Source: Thiobacillus sp.
GTDB lineage: Bacteria; Pseudomonadota; Gammaproteobacteria; Burkholderiales; Thiobacillaceae
DNA: 10,000 nucleotides
NCBI GenBank assembly: GCA_020216925.1
Contig: JAIWOL010000028.1
Span: forward strand, 1-10,000
Reading direction: 5' to 3'
Part shown: positions 1 to 6,701 of the stretch, in pieces
Layout of the letters: every line of letters starts with the position of its first letter
Numbering within the stretch: position 1 is the stretch's first letter
Notes under the pieces: generated by a model
What the model saw: the letters and a program-made list of their open reading frames with translations, nothing else
Told to the model about the DNA's origin: nothing
Database searches by the model: none
Made by a program: the position numbers and the translations under genes

Positions 1-132
1 TCAAGGTCAATCTCAATAATCAACCTCTTACCATGACCACCCACCACCCTTCCAACCTCGGGCAGTTTTGCACACAAGTCAGCACACTACCTGAAACTCA
101 ACGATCACCCGGCCGCCAGGATGGGTCCAGCG
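1..132 (+). other. CRISPR left flank, candidate leader
   Basis: This stretch has no convincing gene; the reading frame beginning at 33 runs straight into the CRISPR repeats and is an artefact. Repeats end in ATTGAAAC, the sequence that typically becomes the 5' handle of crRNA, so the array should be transcribed left to right and the leader should lie here. It is about 46% A+T, clearly richer than the coding part of the window, but the right flank of the array is just as A+T-rich, so composition does not settle the side. The left end may be cut by the window edge. The leader assignment is an inference. Confidence 0.45.
104..120 (+). repeat. Partial CRISPR-repeat-like segment
   Basis: The 17 bases here match the segment of the 37-nt repeat from its third to its nineteenth base at 13 of 17 positions, including an uninterrupted CCCGGCC. 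The rest of the repeat, including the 3' ATTGAAAC, is absent downstream, although a TGAAAC occurs just before it at 92-97. It may be a decayed repeat remnant or chance similarity in GC-rich DNA. Confidence 0.25.
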
Positions 133-1031
133 GCATCGCCCGGCCTCACGGCCGGGCGCGGATTGAAACGCCATCCTTTGTCGATTGCCACGGTGTGCCA
201 ATTTGCGCATCGCCCGGCCTCACGGCCGGGCGCGGATTGAAACCTCGCCCGCAAGCCATGCGAGCACGCGGCCTTCAGCATCGCCCGGCCTCACGGCCGG
301 GCGCGGATTGAAACCGCAGGCGAGGTCGGTCTTGCCGCCGCCAGCCGCGCATCGCCCGGCCTCACGGCCGGGCGCGGATTGAAACTGCGCGAGGACGGCA
401 GCACGGCCTATGCGCGCCTCGCATCGCCCGGCCTCACGGCCGGGCGCGGATTGAAACATATGATTACTCAACGCCCGAAAATGATAGCTCCGGCATCGCC
501 CGGCCTCACGACCGGGCGCGGATTGAAACGACAAAACGCGCTTCTTCGCGGTGCCCGCGATTAAGCATCGCCCGGCCTCACGGCCGGGCGCGGATTGAAA
601 CCGCGTCTTGCTGCGCGTGTCCGCTCCCCTGCTCTTGCATCGCCCGGCCTCACGGCCGGGCGCGGATTGAAACATAGGTATTTGTTCTTTAAACACTTGA
701 GATAATCGCATCGCCCGGCCTCACGGCCGGGCGCGGATTGAAACACTGTGAAGCCGTGCCCTTGCAGAGGTGATAGGAGGCATCGCCCGGCCTCACGGCC
801 GGGCGCGGATTGAAACTGTATGTAGGTCGATGAGTTGTTGTGGTTGCAGGTGCATCGCCCGGCCTCACGGCCGGGCGCGGATTGAAACTGTTGGCACTTG
901 GTCAATGCCGCCTGCTGCTCGGCGCATCGCCCGGCCTCACGGCCGGGCGCGGATTGAAACCGCGATCCGTCGCTTACCGTTTCGACGCACCTGCGCATCG
1001 CCCGGCCTCACGGCCGGGCGCGGATTGAAAC
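133..1031 (+). CRISPR. CRISPR array, 13 repeats and 12 spacers
   Basis: Thirteen 37-nt direct repeats start at 133, 207, 278, 349, 421, 493, 565, 637, 708, 780, 852, 924 and 995. Each begins GCATCGCCCGGCC and ends GCGGATTGAAAC. Twelve copies are identical; the sixth (493-529) has A for G at 511. Each repeat holds a perfect 9-bp inverted repeat (CGCCCGGCC / GGCCGGGCG) around a TCAC loop, for example 137-145 with 150-158, so the RNA should fold into a strong hairpin. Spacer lengths in order are 37, 34, 34, 35, 35, 35, 35, 34, 35, 35, 35 and 34 nt, and all look unique. The 3' ATTGAAAC suggests rightward transcription and an AUUGAAAC crRNA handle, as in many type I and type III systems. No cas gene is in the window, so the subtype cannot be assigned and activity is unproven. 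Confidence 0.98.
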
Positions 1032-1171
1032 ATTACGTGCAATTGATCTGGCTGATCCAAACGTCTGCGGGTTGGTAATGTCGAATCTTTTCCATCAATA
1101 CCCCCACCCGCATCAGCTTGAACCCCCCTGCCCCCCCGGCGGATAATGCGTGCTTATCCTGGGCGCCTGTT
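1032..1171 (+). promoter_or_regulatory. Array-rnf gap with C-rich, G-poor stretch
   Basis: This gap between the last repeat and rnfA must hold any dedicated promoter of the rnf operon. No convincing sigma-70 promoter is visible; the best pair (TTGGTA at 1072, a poor -10 near 1094-1100) is weak. From 1087 to 1137 the sequence is strikingly C-rich and G-poor (28 C and 4 G in 51 nt), with runs of C at 1101-1105, 1123-1128 and 1131-1137. Such composition resembles Rho-utilisation sites. It could stop array transcription from entering rnf or act in the rnf 5' leader. The function is inferred from composition only. Confidence 0.3.
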
Positions 1172-1747
1172 TTGGAAACCTATCTCCTCATTCTGATTTC
1201 GACGGTGTTCGTGAACAACATCGTCATGGCCAAGGTGCTTGGCCTGTGTCCGTTCATGGGTGTGTCGAAAAAGCTGGAAACGGCAATCGGCATGGGACTG
1301 GCCACTACGTTCGTGCTGACGCTGGCGTCGGGCGCCAGTTATCTGATTAACGAGTACCTGCTGGGCACGGAGCTTTTTTATCTGCGCACGCTGTCGTTCA
1401 TTGTGGTGATTGCAGGCATTGTGCAGTTCACGGAGATGTTCATTCACAAGACCAGCCCGGTGCTGTATCAGGTGCTGGGTATTTATCTGCCGCTCATTAC
1501 CACCAATTGTGCGGTGCTGGGGATTCCGTTGCTGAATGTGCAGGCGCAGCACAATTTTGTGGAGTCGCTGTTTTTTGGCGCGGGCGGGGCCGTCGGTTTT
1601 ACGCTGGTGCTGATTCTGTTTGCTGGCATACGCGAGCGGCTGGAAACCTGTGATGTGCCGGCGCCGTTCAAGGGCACCAGTATTGCCATGATTACGGCGG
1701 GGCTGATGTCGCTGGCATTCATGGGCTTTTCGGGGCTGGTCAAGTAA
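1172..1747 (+). CDS. rnfA: Rnf electron transport complex subunit RnfA (RsxA)
   Basis: RnfA is a polytopic inner-membrane subunit of the Rnf/Rsx complex, which moves electrons between ferredoxin and NAD(H) with coupled ion transport. The protein follows the E. coli RsxA pattern throughout, from [16 protein letters not shown] near residue 23 to [14 protein letters not shown] at the end, with about six membrane segments. Cys26 (GLCPF) and Cys113 (TTNCAVLG) match the paired cysteines that, with those of RnfE, hold an Fe-S cluster inside the membrane. The start is uncertain. The frame is open from a TTG at 1118, but that adds a proline-rich leader foreign to the family. The TTG at 1172 gives [16 protein letters not shown] and 191 residues, close to the usual 193, so I chose it. 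Neither start has a clear ribosome binding site. The stop overlaps the rnfB start as TAATG. Confidence 0.95.
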   Translation: METYLLILISTVFVNNIVMAKVLGLCPFMGVSKKLETAIGMGLATTFVLTLASGASYLINEYLLGTELFYLRTLSFIVVIAGIVQFTEMFIHKTSPVLYQVLGIYLPLITTNCAVLGIPLLNVQAQHNFVESLFFGAGGAVGFTLVLILFAGIRERLETCDVPAPFKGTSIAMITAGLMSLAFMGFSGLVK

Positions 1748-2298
1748 TGCTCACGGCAATCGGGGTGATGGTGCTGCTTGCGGGGGTGATCGGCGTGGCG
1801 CTGGGTTGGTCGGCGGTTCGGCTCAAGGTGGAGGGCAACCCGCTGGCGGAAAAGATCGATGCGATTCTGCCGCAGACGCAGTGCGGCCAGTGCGGGTTTC
1901 CGGGCTGCAAGCCCTACGCGGAGGCGATTGCCAGGGGCGAGGCGGATATCAACCAGTGTCCGCCGGGCGGGGAGGACGGCGTGAAACAGCTGGCGGAGCT
2001 GCTGGGGGTGGAGCCCAAGCCGCTGGACGGGGAACACGGTGTGCCCAAGCCCAAGTCGGTGGCCTTCATCGATGAGCAGACCTGTATCGGCTGCACGCTG
2101 TGCATTCAGGCGTGCCCGGTGGATGCGATTGTGGGCGCGGCCAAGCAGATGCACACCATCATTGCGAGTGAGTGCACGGGCTGCGAGCTGTGCCTGCCGC
2201 CCTGTCCTGTGGATTGCATTGCCATGATCGAAATCCGCGAGGATCTGCCGCACTGGAAGTGGCGCTATCCGCAGATTCAGTTGAAGCGTGTGGCCTGA
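1747..2298 (+). CDS. rnfB: Rnf complex Fe-S subunit RnfB (RsxB)
   Basis: RnfB is the membrane-anchored iron-sulfur subunit thought to exchange electrons with soluble ferredoxin. The 183-residue product starts with one hydrophobic helix (about residues 3-24). A four-cysteine Fe-S domain follows: Cys46, Cys49, Cys54 (CGQCGFPGC) and Cys71. Two ferredoxin-type [4Fe-4S] motifs come next: Cys113, 116, 119 and 123, then Cys143, 146, 149 and 153, each ending in CPVD. Cys157 is extra. The three-cluster layout and length match RsxB of proteobacteria. The start overlaps the rnfA stop (TAATG at 1745-1749), so translation is probably coupled, and the stop is one base before the rnfC ATG. Confidence 0.97.
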   Translation: MLTAIGVMVLLAGVIGVALGWSAVRLKVEGNPLAEKIDAILPQTQCGQCGFPGCKPYAEAIARGEADINQCPPGGEDGVKQLAELLGVEPKPLDGEHGVPKPKSVAFIDEQTCIGCTLCIQACPVDAIVGAAKQMHTIIASECTGCELCLPPCPVDCIAMIEIREDLPHWKWRYPQIQLKRVA

Positions 2299-2299
2299 C

Positions 2300-4021
2300 A
2301 TGGCGCGCGAACTGTTCCGCTTCAAGGGGGGGGTGCATCCGCCTGACCACAAGGCCGAATCAAATGCACGTCCCATCCACGCTGCGCCGATTCCGCGACA
2401 GCTTGTCATTCCTGTGCGCCAGCACATCGGCAACCCGGCCAAGCCGGTGGTGGATGTGGGCGATACGGTGCGCACGGGCCAGTTGATCGCGGCAGCCGAC
2501 GGGACGATTTCGGCGGCGGTGCACGCATCCAGTTCGGGCACGGTGGTGGCGGTCGAGCCGCGCGTTCTGCCGCACGCCTCGGGGCTGCCGGACTTGTGCA
2601 TTGTGATCGACACCGATGGCCGGGATGAATGGGTGGAACGCACGCCGCTGGATTATCGCGCCATGCCGGCGGCTGACCTGCGCATGAAGCTGCGCGACAT
2701 GGGCCTGGCGGGGCTGGGTGGGGCGGTATTTCCCAGTGCGGTCAAACTGGATGCCGGCCCGGCGCAGATTTGTCCCCTGCTGATTCTCAACGGCGGCGAG
2801 TGCGAACCCTGGATCACCTGCGACGATGTGCTGATGCGCCATCACGCCGACGACATTATGCGCGGCGCGGCGATCATGCGGCATTTGCTGGGCAGCACCG
2901 AGGTGCTCGTCGGCATCGAGGACAACAAGCCCGAGGCGTTGGCCGCCATGCGCGAGGCTGCGGCCCGGCTGGAATTTGCCGTTGAAGTGGTGGCCGTGCC
3001 CTCGGTCTACCCTGGCGGCGGCGCCAAGCAGATGATCGAGACGCTCACCGGCAGGCAGGTGCCGTCGGGCAAGCTCTCTACCGATATCGGCATCCAGGTG
3101 TTCAACGTGGGCACGGCCCATGCGCTGGCGCGGGCGGTGCTCCACGGCGAGCCGATGATCGAGCGGCTGGTTACGGTGACCGGTCATGTGTTGCGGCCGC
3201 AGAATTTCCGGGTGCGCATCGGCACGCCGATGCAGACGCTGATCGATCTGGCCGGCGACCGCGAAGGCGCCACGGGCGTGCTGATGGGCGGGCCGATGAT
3301 GGGACTGGTCATGCCGAACTCGCATGTACCCGTGGTCAAGGCCACCAACTGCATTCTGGTGCAGTCGCGCGAGCTGTTTCCTGCGCCGCCGGCCGCGCTG
3401 CCCTGCATACGCTGCACCCGCTGTGCCGACGTCTGTCCGGCCGAACTGCAACCGCAGGAACTGTTCCGTTTTGCCAAGGCGGGGGATTTTGGCCGGGCGC
3501 AGGAATATCACTTGTTCGATTGCATCGAATGCGGCTGCTGTACCTATGTGTGCCCCAGCCACATACCGCTGGTGGCGTATTACCGCTACGGCAAAAGCGA
3601 AATCTGGGCGCGCGAACGCGAAAAGCGCGCTGCCGACCTGGCGCGCGAACGCCACGAGTTCCGCCAGTTCCGCCTCGAACGCGAAAAAGTGGAAAAGGCG
3701 GCAAAGCTCGCCGCCAAGGCGGCGGCGGCACGCGCGCAGGCGGCGCAGGATCAGGCCAGGCGCGTGGCGCCGGCGACCGACGCGCCGGCCACGGCCACAC
3801 CGGACGCCGCCGCAGGGGGAACAGGCGAAGCCGATGCCAAGAAGGCGATCATCGCCGCCGCCCTGGCCCGCGCCCAGGCCAAAAAAGCCCAGTCTGCGCC
3901 CAAAAATACCGGGCAGCTCTCGCCCGAACAACAGCGGGCCATCGATGAAATCGAGGCCCGGCGGGCTAAAATCCGCGAGCTGGCGCGCAAGCCGCTGGAA
4001 TCCGAAACCGAAAACCCATGA
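2300..4021 (+). CDS. rnfC: Rnf complex NADH/FMN and Fe-S subunit RnfC (RsxC)
   Basis: RnfC is the peripheral cytoplasmic subunit related to the NADH-binding subunit of complex I; it is the likely site of exchange with NAD(H). The 573-residue product begins FRFKGGVHPP, typical of the family. It has the Gly-rich flavin/nucleotide region (GLGGAVFP near 138-145, NGGECEPW at 164-171). Two [4Fe-4S] motifs follow: Cys369, 372, 375, 379 and Cys408, 411, 414, 418. After residue about 440 comes a long charged, Ala/Lys/Arg-rich tail predicted to be helical or coiled. Near 514-531 the tail carries KKAIIAAALARAQAKK, the type of motif seen in RsxC tails of E. coli and relatives. I chose ATG 2300; an in-frame GTG at 2288 would overlap rnfB. 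An 8-G run (2326-2333) lies in codons 9-12. The stop overlaps an ATG as ATGA at 4018-4021. Confidence 0.97.
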   Translation: MARELFRFKGGVHPPDHKAESNARPIHAAPIPRQLVIPVRQHIGNPAKPVVDVGDTVRTGQLIAAADGTISAAVHASSSGTVVAVEPRVLPHASGLPDLCIVIDTDGRDEWVERTPLDYRAMPAADLRMKLRDMGLAGLGGAVFPSAVKLDAGPAQICPLLILNGGECEPWITCDDVLMRHHADDIMRGAAIMRHLLGSTEVLVGIEDNKPEALAAMREAAARLEFAVEVVAVPSVYPGGGAKQMIETLTGRQVPSGKLSTDIGIQVFNVGTAHALARAVLHGEPMIERLVTVTGHVLRPQNFRVRIGTPMQTLIDLAGDREGATGVLMGGPMMGLVMPNSHVPVVKATNCILVQSRELFPAPPAALPCIRCTRCADVCPAELQPQELFRFAKAGDFGRAQEYHLFDCIECGCCTYVCPSHIPLVAYYRYGKSEIWAREREKRAADLARERHEFRQFRLEREKVEKAAKLAAKAAAARAQAAQDQARRVAPATDAPATATPDAAAGGTGEADAKKAIIAAALARAQAKKAQSAPKNTGQLSPEQQRAIDEIEARRAKIRELARKPLESETENP

Positions 4022-4182
4022 GCGCATCTTCAGTCGTAGCCGCAGGGCGGGAACACTTTCCCGCCAGCCGGAGCGATCATCGGCAAGTATTCCCGGCCTG
4101 CGGCAGCTGCCCCATGTGCTCGGCACGCATCGCTTTGTCGAGATCACGCAAACCTTGCTCATCGTCCACGAACAATGACTGA
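4018..4182 (+). CDS. Candidate 54-residue ORF bridging rnfC and rnfD
   Basis: I do not recognise this product. The ATG overlaps the rnfC stop (ATGA) and the TGA at 4180-4182 lies 8 nt inside rnfD, so the frame exactly fills the rnfC-rnfD gap in the overlapping style of the operon. The 54-residue product has a CxxCxxC motif (Cys28, Cys31, Cys34, in FPACGSCPMC) and a Ser/Arg-rich tail. Against it, about 65% of third codon positions are G or C, lower than is usual in this GC-rich region, there is no clear ribosome binding site, and the stretch also contains a strong hairpin. It may be a real coupled peptide, a leader that carries ribosomes to rnfD, or chance. Confidence 0.25.
   Translation: MSASSVVAAGREHFPASRSDHRQVFPACGSCPMCSARIALSRSRKPCSSSTNND
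4046..4065 (+). repeat. Hairpin in the rnfC-rnfD gap
   Basis: An 8-bp perfect inverted repeat (GGCGGGAA / TTCCCGCC) flanks a CACT loop. No T-tract follows, so it is not a classical intrinsic terminator. In the transcript it could stabilise or mark a processing point between rnfABC and rnfDGE. The structure is seen directly; its role is inferred. Confidence 0.5.
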
Positions 4183-5209
4183 TACCTCAGCCCCCGGCCG
4201 CGACAGCGTCACCCGCATCATGGCGTGGGTTCTCGGCGCGCTTGTGCCGGGCATCGCGGCGCATGTGTGGCTGTTTGGGCCAGCTATCCTGATCACGCTG
4301 GCATTGGCCACGGTCACCGCCGTGGCGGCCGAGGCGGCTATGCTCAGGGCCCGCGGCTACCCGCTGCGGCCGTTTCTGTTCGATCTGTCTGCGGTGGTCA
4401 CCGCCTGGCTGCTGGCGCTGTCCCTGCCGCCGCTTGCGCCGTGGTGGCTCATCGTTACCGGGGTGCTGGCGGCCATAGTGGTGGCCAAGCATCTGTATGG
4501 CGGACTGGGACAGAACATCTTCAATCCGGCGATGGTGGGCTACGCGGTGCTGATCGTGTCGTTTCCCGCCCAGATGACGCAGTGGGCGGGCCCGCTCGAA
4601 CTCACCGGCACCTCGCTCACGCTGAACGAGAGTGCCACGCTGATCTTCGGCGGCGAGCTGCCGCGTGCCAGGCTGGACGCAGTGACGATGGCGACGCCGC
4701 TCGACACCCTGCGCACGGGCCTGCTACAGCAACTCACGGTGGATGAAACGCTGCGCCAGCCGATTTTTGGCACGCTGGGCGGCGTGGGGTTCGAATGGCT
4801 GGCCGTGGCGTTCTGGGTGGGCGGACTCATCCTGTGGGCACGCCGCATCATTGGCTGGCAGGTCCCGATGGCATTTCTTGCGGGCATTGTGCTGGCCGCC
4901 GGATTGCTGCATTTTGCCGACGCCGGGCGCTACGGCTCGCCGCTGTTCCATTTCTTTGCGCCTTCGGTTGCGCTGGCCGCGTTTTTCATTGCCACCGATC
5001 CGGTATCGGGCGCCACCACGCCGCGCGGCAAGCTCATCTTTGGCTTCGGCGCAGGCGTGCTCACCATTGTGATCCGCACCTGGGGCGGTTTCCCGGATGG
5101 AGTGGCGTTCGCCATTCTGCTGATGAACCTGGCGGTGCCGCTGATCGACCAGACCACCCAGCCGCGCATCTACGGGGAAACCCGCACCGGCCGGGAGCCG
5201 CGCGCATGA
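4175..5209 (+). CDS. rnfD: Rnf complex membrane flavoprotein RnfD (RsxD)
   Basis: RnfD is an integral inner-membrane subunit homologous to NqrB that carries a covalently bound FMN and takes part in electron transfer across the membrane. The 344-residue product has family landmarks: SVTRIM near 11-16, SLPPLAPWW near 83-91, [19 protein letters not shown] at 105-123 and [13 protein letters not shown] near the end. The motif TMATPLDTL (171-179) corresponds to the flavinylation site, with Thr174 the expected FMN attachment residue. Membrane segments cover most of the chain. The N-terminus is slightly shorter than in E. coli. The frame is open upstream only to a stop at 4037-4039 and has no other start codon, which supports ATG 4175, but no ribosome binding site is evident. 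The stop overlaps rnfG as ATGA. Confidence 0.96.
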   Translation: MTDTSAPGRDSVTRIMAWVLGALVPGIAAHVWLFGPAILITLALATVTAVAAEAAMLRARGYPLRPFLFDLSAVVTAWLLALSLPPLAPWWLIVTGVLAAIVVAKHLYGGLGQNIFNPAMVGYAVLIVSFPAQMTQWAGPLELTGTSLTLNESATLIFGGELPRARLDAVTMATPLDTLRTGLLQQLTVDETLRQPIFGTLGGVGFEWLAVAFWVGGLILWARRIIGWQVPMAFLAGIVLAAGLLHFADAGRYGSPLFHFFAPSVALAAFFIATDPVSGATTPRGKLIFGFGAGVLTIVIRTWGGFPDGVAFAILLMNLAVPLIDQTTQPRIYGETRTGREPRA

Positions 5210-5841
5210 AACCGGCGCTTCGCAATGCCGTCCGCACCGGCGCGGTGCTGCTGGTGTTTGCCCTCGCGGGCACCGCACTCCTTGCGCTCACGCACGAACG
5301 TACCGACCCGATCATCGCGCAAAGCCGGCAGGCCGAAAAAATCGCGCTGCTCAACCAGGTTTTCCCGGCGGCGCGTTACGACAACGACCTGCTCGCCAGC
5401 CAGCAGCGTGTGCCGGCCAGCGATCTGCTCGGCACGCGCCAGCCGTCGGCGCTGTGGATTGCGCGCCAGGGGGGGCGGTTTGCCGGGGTGGTGCTGGAAG
5501 CCGTGGCGCCGGATGGCTACAGTGGCAACATTGCGCTGCTGATCGGCATCGATGCCGACGGCACGATCACCGGCGTGCGCGTGACCGCGCATCGCGAAAC
5601 ACCGGGTCTCGGCGACTACATCGACCGTGCCAAGAGCGCATGGGCCGACCAGTTCACCGGCGCCTCGCTGCTCGCGCCCGCAGACCGGGGCTGGAACGTG
5701 AAGAAGGACGGCGGTCACTTCGACGCCCGCGCCGGCGCCACCATCACCCCGCGCGCCGTGGTCAAGGCCGTGAAGCGCGCACTCGATTACTACGCCCGCC
5801 ACCGCGCCGCCTGGGCGGGCCAGGAGCCCCCTACGCCATGA
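5206..5841 (+). CDS. rnfG: Rnf complex flavoprotein RnfG (RsxG)
   Basis: RnfG is a mostly periplasmic subunit anchored by one N-terminal helix (about residues 11-28) and carries FMN bound through a phosphoester to threonine. The 211-residue product has the FMN-binding domain with APDGYSG (101-107), HRETPGLGD (129-137) and VKKDGGHFD (165-173). The attachment motif reads DARAGATIT, with Thr179 as the expected FMN residue. Position 176 is Ala where E. coli RsxG has Thr (TGAT). ATG 5206 overlaps the rnfD stop (ATGA) and has a purine-rich GGGAG at 5193-5197, 8 nt upstream. The stop overlaps rnfE in the same way. The flavin transferase needed to load FMN is not in the window. Confidence 0.96.
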   Translation: MKPALRNAVRTGAVLLVFALAGTALLALTHERTDPIIAQSRQAEKIALLNQVFPAARYDNDLLASQQRVPASDLLGTRQPSALWIARQGGRFAGVVLEAVAPDGYSGNIALLIGIDADGTITGVRVTAHRETPGLGDYIDRAKSAWADQFTGASLLAPADRGWNVKKDGGHFDARAGATITPRAVVKAVKRALDYYARHRAAWAGQEPPTP

Positions 5842-6521
5842 TCAGCCTGCACGAAATCCAGACGCTTTTCCGCAACGGCCTCGACAAGCAGAACGCCGGT
5901 CTGGTGCAACTATTGGGCCTGTGCCCGCTGCTTGCCATCAGCAACACGGTCGTCAACGCCCTGTCGCTGGGGCTGGCGACCACGCTGGTGATGGTGGCTG
6001 CCAGCGGCGCGGTGTCGGGTGTGCGCAATTTCGTGCCACACGAAATCCGCATTCCGGTGTTTGTGCTCATCATTGCCGCGCTGGTCACGGTGATCGATCT
6101 GGCCATGAACGCCTGGGTACATCCGCTGTACCTGGTACTGGGCATATTCATTCCGCTCATCACCACCAACTGCATCGTGCTCGCCCGCGCCGATGCGTTC
6201 GCCTCCAAGAACCGTCCGCTGCACAGTGCGGTGGATGCGTTCGCCATGGGACTGGGGCTCACCTCAGTGCTGGTGGTGCTGGGCGCGGTGCGCGAACTGG
6301 CCGGGCAGGGCACGCTGTTCTCGGGGGTCGATCTGGTATTCGGCGCGGCCGCCAAGGACTGGGTGCTGCATGTGCTGCCGCATTACCAGGGTTTCCTGCT
6401 CGCGGTGCTGCCGCCGGGCGCCTTCATTGCGCTGGGCCTGTTGATTGCCGCGCACAACTGGCGCAGCGCCCGGGCGACGAAACGCGCCCAGCTCCCCATG
6501 GCGCCGCCTGCCAGCGCATGA
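5838..6521 (+). CDS. rnfE: Rnf complex membrane subunit RnfE (RsxE)
   Basis: RnfE is the membrane partner of RnfA, with which it shares an inverted-topology fold and an intramembrane Fe-S cluster. The 227-residue product shows LLGLCPLLA near 25-33 and [18 protein letters not shown] near 105-122; Cys29 and Cys112 correspond to the cluster cysteines of RnfA. About six membrane helices are visible, ending in a short basic, Pro/Ala-rich cytoplasmic tail. The ATG overlaps the rnfG stop (ATGA) and has a good ribosome binding site, AGGAG at 5822-5826. The stop overlaps the next small gene (ATGA at 6518-6521). Confidence 0.96.
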   Translation: MISLHEIQTLFRNGLDKQNAGLVQLLGLCPLLAISNTVVNALSLGLATTLVMVAASGAVSGVRNFVPHEIRIPVFVLIIAALVTVIDLAMNAWVHPLYLVLGIFIPLITTNCIVLARADAFASKNRPLHSAVDAFAMGLGLTSVLVVLGAVRELAGQGTLFSGVDLVFGAAAKDWVLHVLPHYQGFLLAVLPPGAFIALGLLIAAHNWRSARATKRAQLPMAPPASA

Positions 6522-6670
6522 AGCCGCCGCTGAAAAAGCGCGTGCCCAAGCCGCGCAATCCCTTTGTTGCCCTGGCCGCGCAACGGCGGGCCGGGCCGCA
6601 CGGCAAGCCTGCCAGCGCGCAGCGCCAGCTCGACAAGCGCGAGCTGAAACAGCGTCTGGCTGAAGACTGA
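6518..6670 (+). CDS. Small basic protein of unknown function, coupled to rnfE
   Basis: The 50-residue product is basic and probably cytoplasmic, with no membrane helix or signal peptide. It begins [16 protein letters not shown], then [14 protein letters not shown], and ends in a charged helix-like segment. From memory, the pattern RNPxVxxAxxRRAGxHxK recalls short conserved hypothetical proteins of proteobacteria, but I cannot name a family with certainty and assign no function. ATGA overlap with the rnfE stop suggests coupled translation as the last gene of the rnf transcript, with nth 31 nt downstream. It could be a nucleic-acid-binding peptide by charge, but nothing in the sequence proves that. 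Confidence 0.7.
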   Translation: MKPPLKKRVPKPRNPFVALAAQRRAGPHGKPASAQRQLDKRELKQRLAED

Positions 6671-6701
6671 ATTCGCCCCGCCTTCACCCAGCCACGCCAA
6701 A

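Noticed and set aside
133..1031. Assignment of the array to a particular CRISPR subtype
   Set aside because: Repeats ending GGATTGAAAC occur in several type I and type III subtypes; without cas genes a subtype would be a guess.
33..1078. Several reading frames of 60-163 residues on both strands across the array
   Set aside because: Their translations are periodic products of the 37-nt repeat (for example repeated RPASRPGAD or FQSAPGREAGRC) and start or stop at random in spacers.
1072..1100. Possible sigma-70 promoter (TTGGTA, then TCAATA about 17 nt on) for rnf
   Set aside because: The -35 matches only 4 of 6 and the -10 only 2 of 6 consensus bases, which is not better than chance in an A+T-richer gap.
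2360..4162. A 600-codon frame on the - strand
   Set aside because: It is the antisense shadow of rnfC, which is recognisable throughout; long antisense frames are expected in GC-rich DNA, and its His/Arg-rich translation matches nothing familiar.
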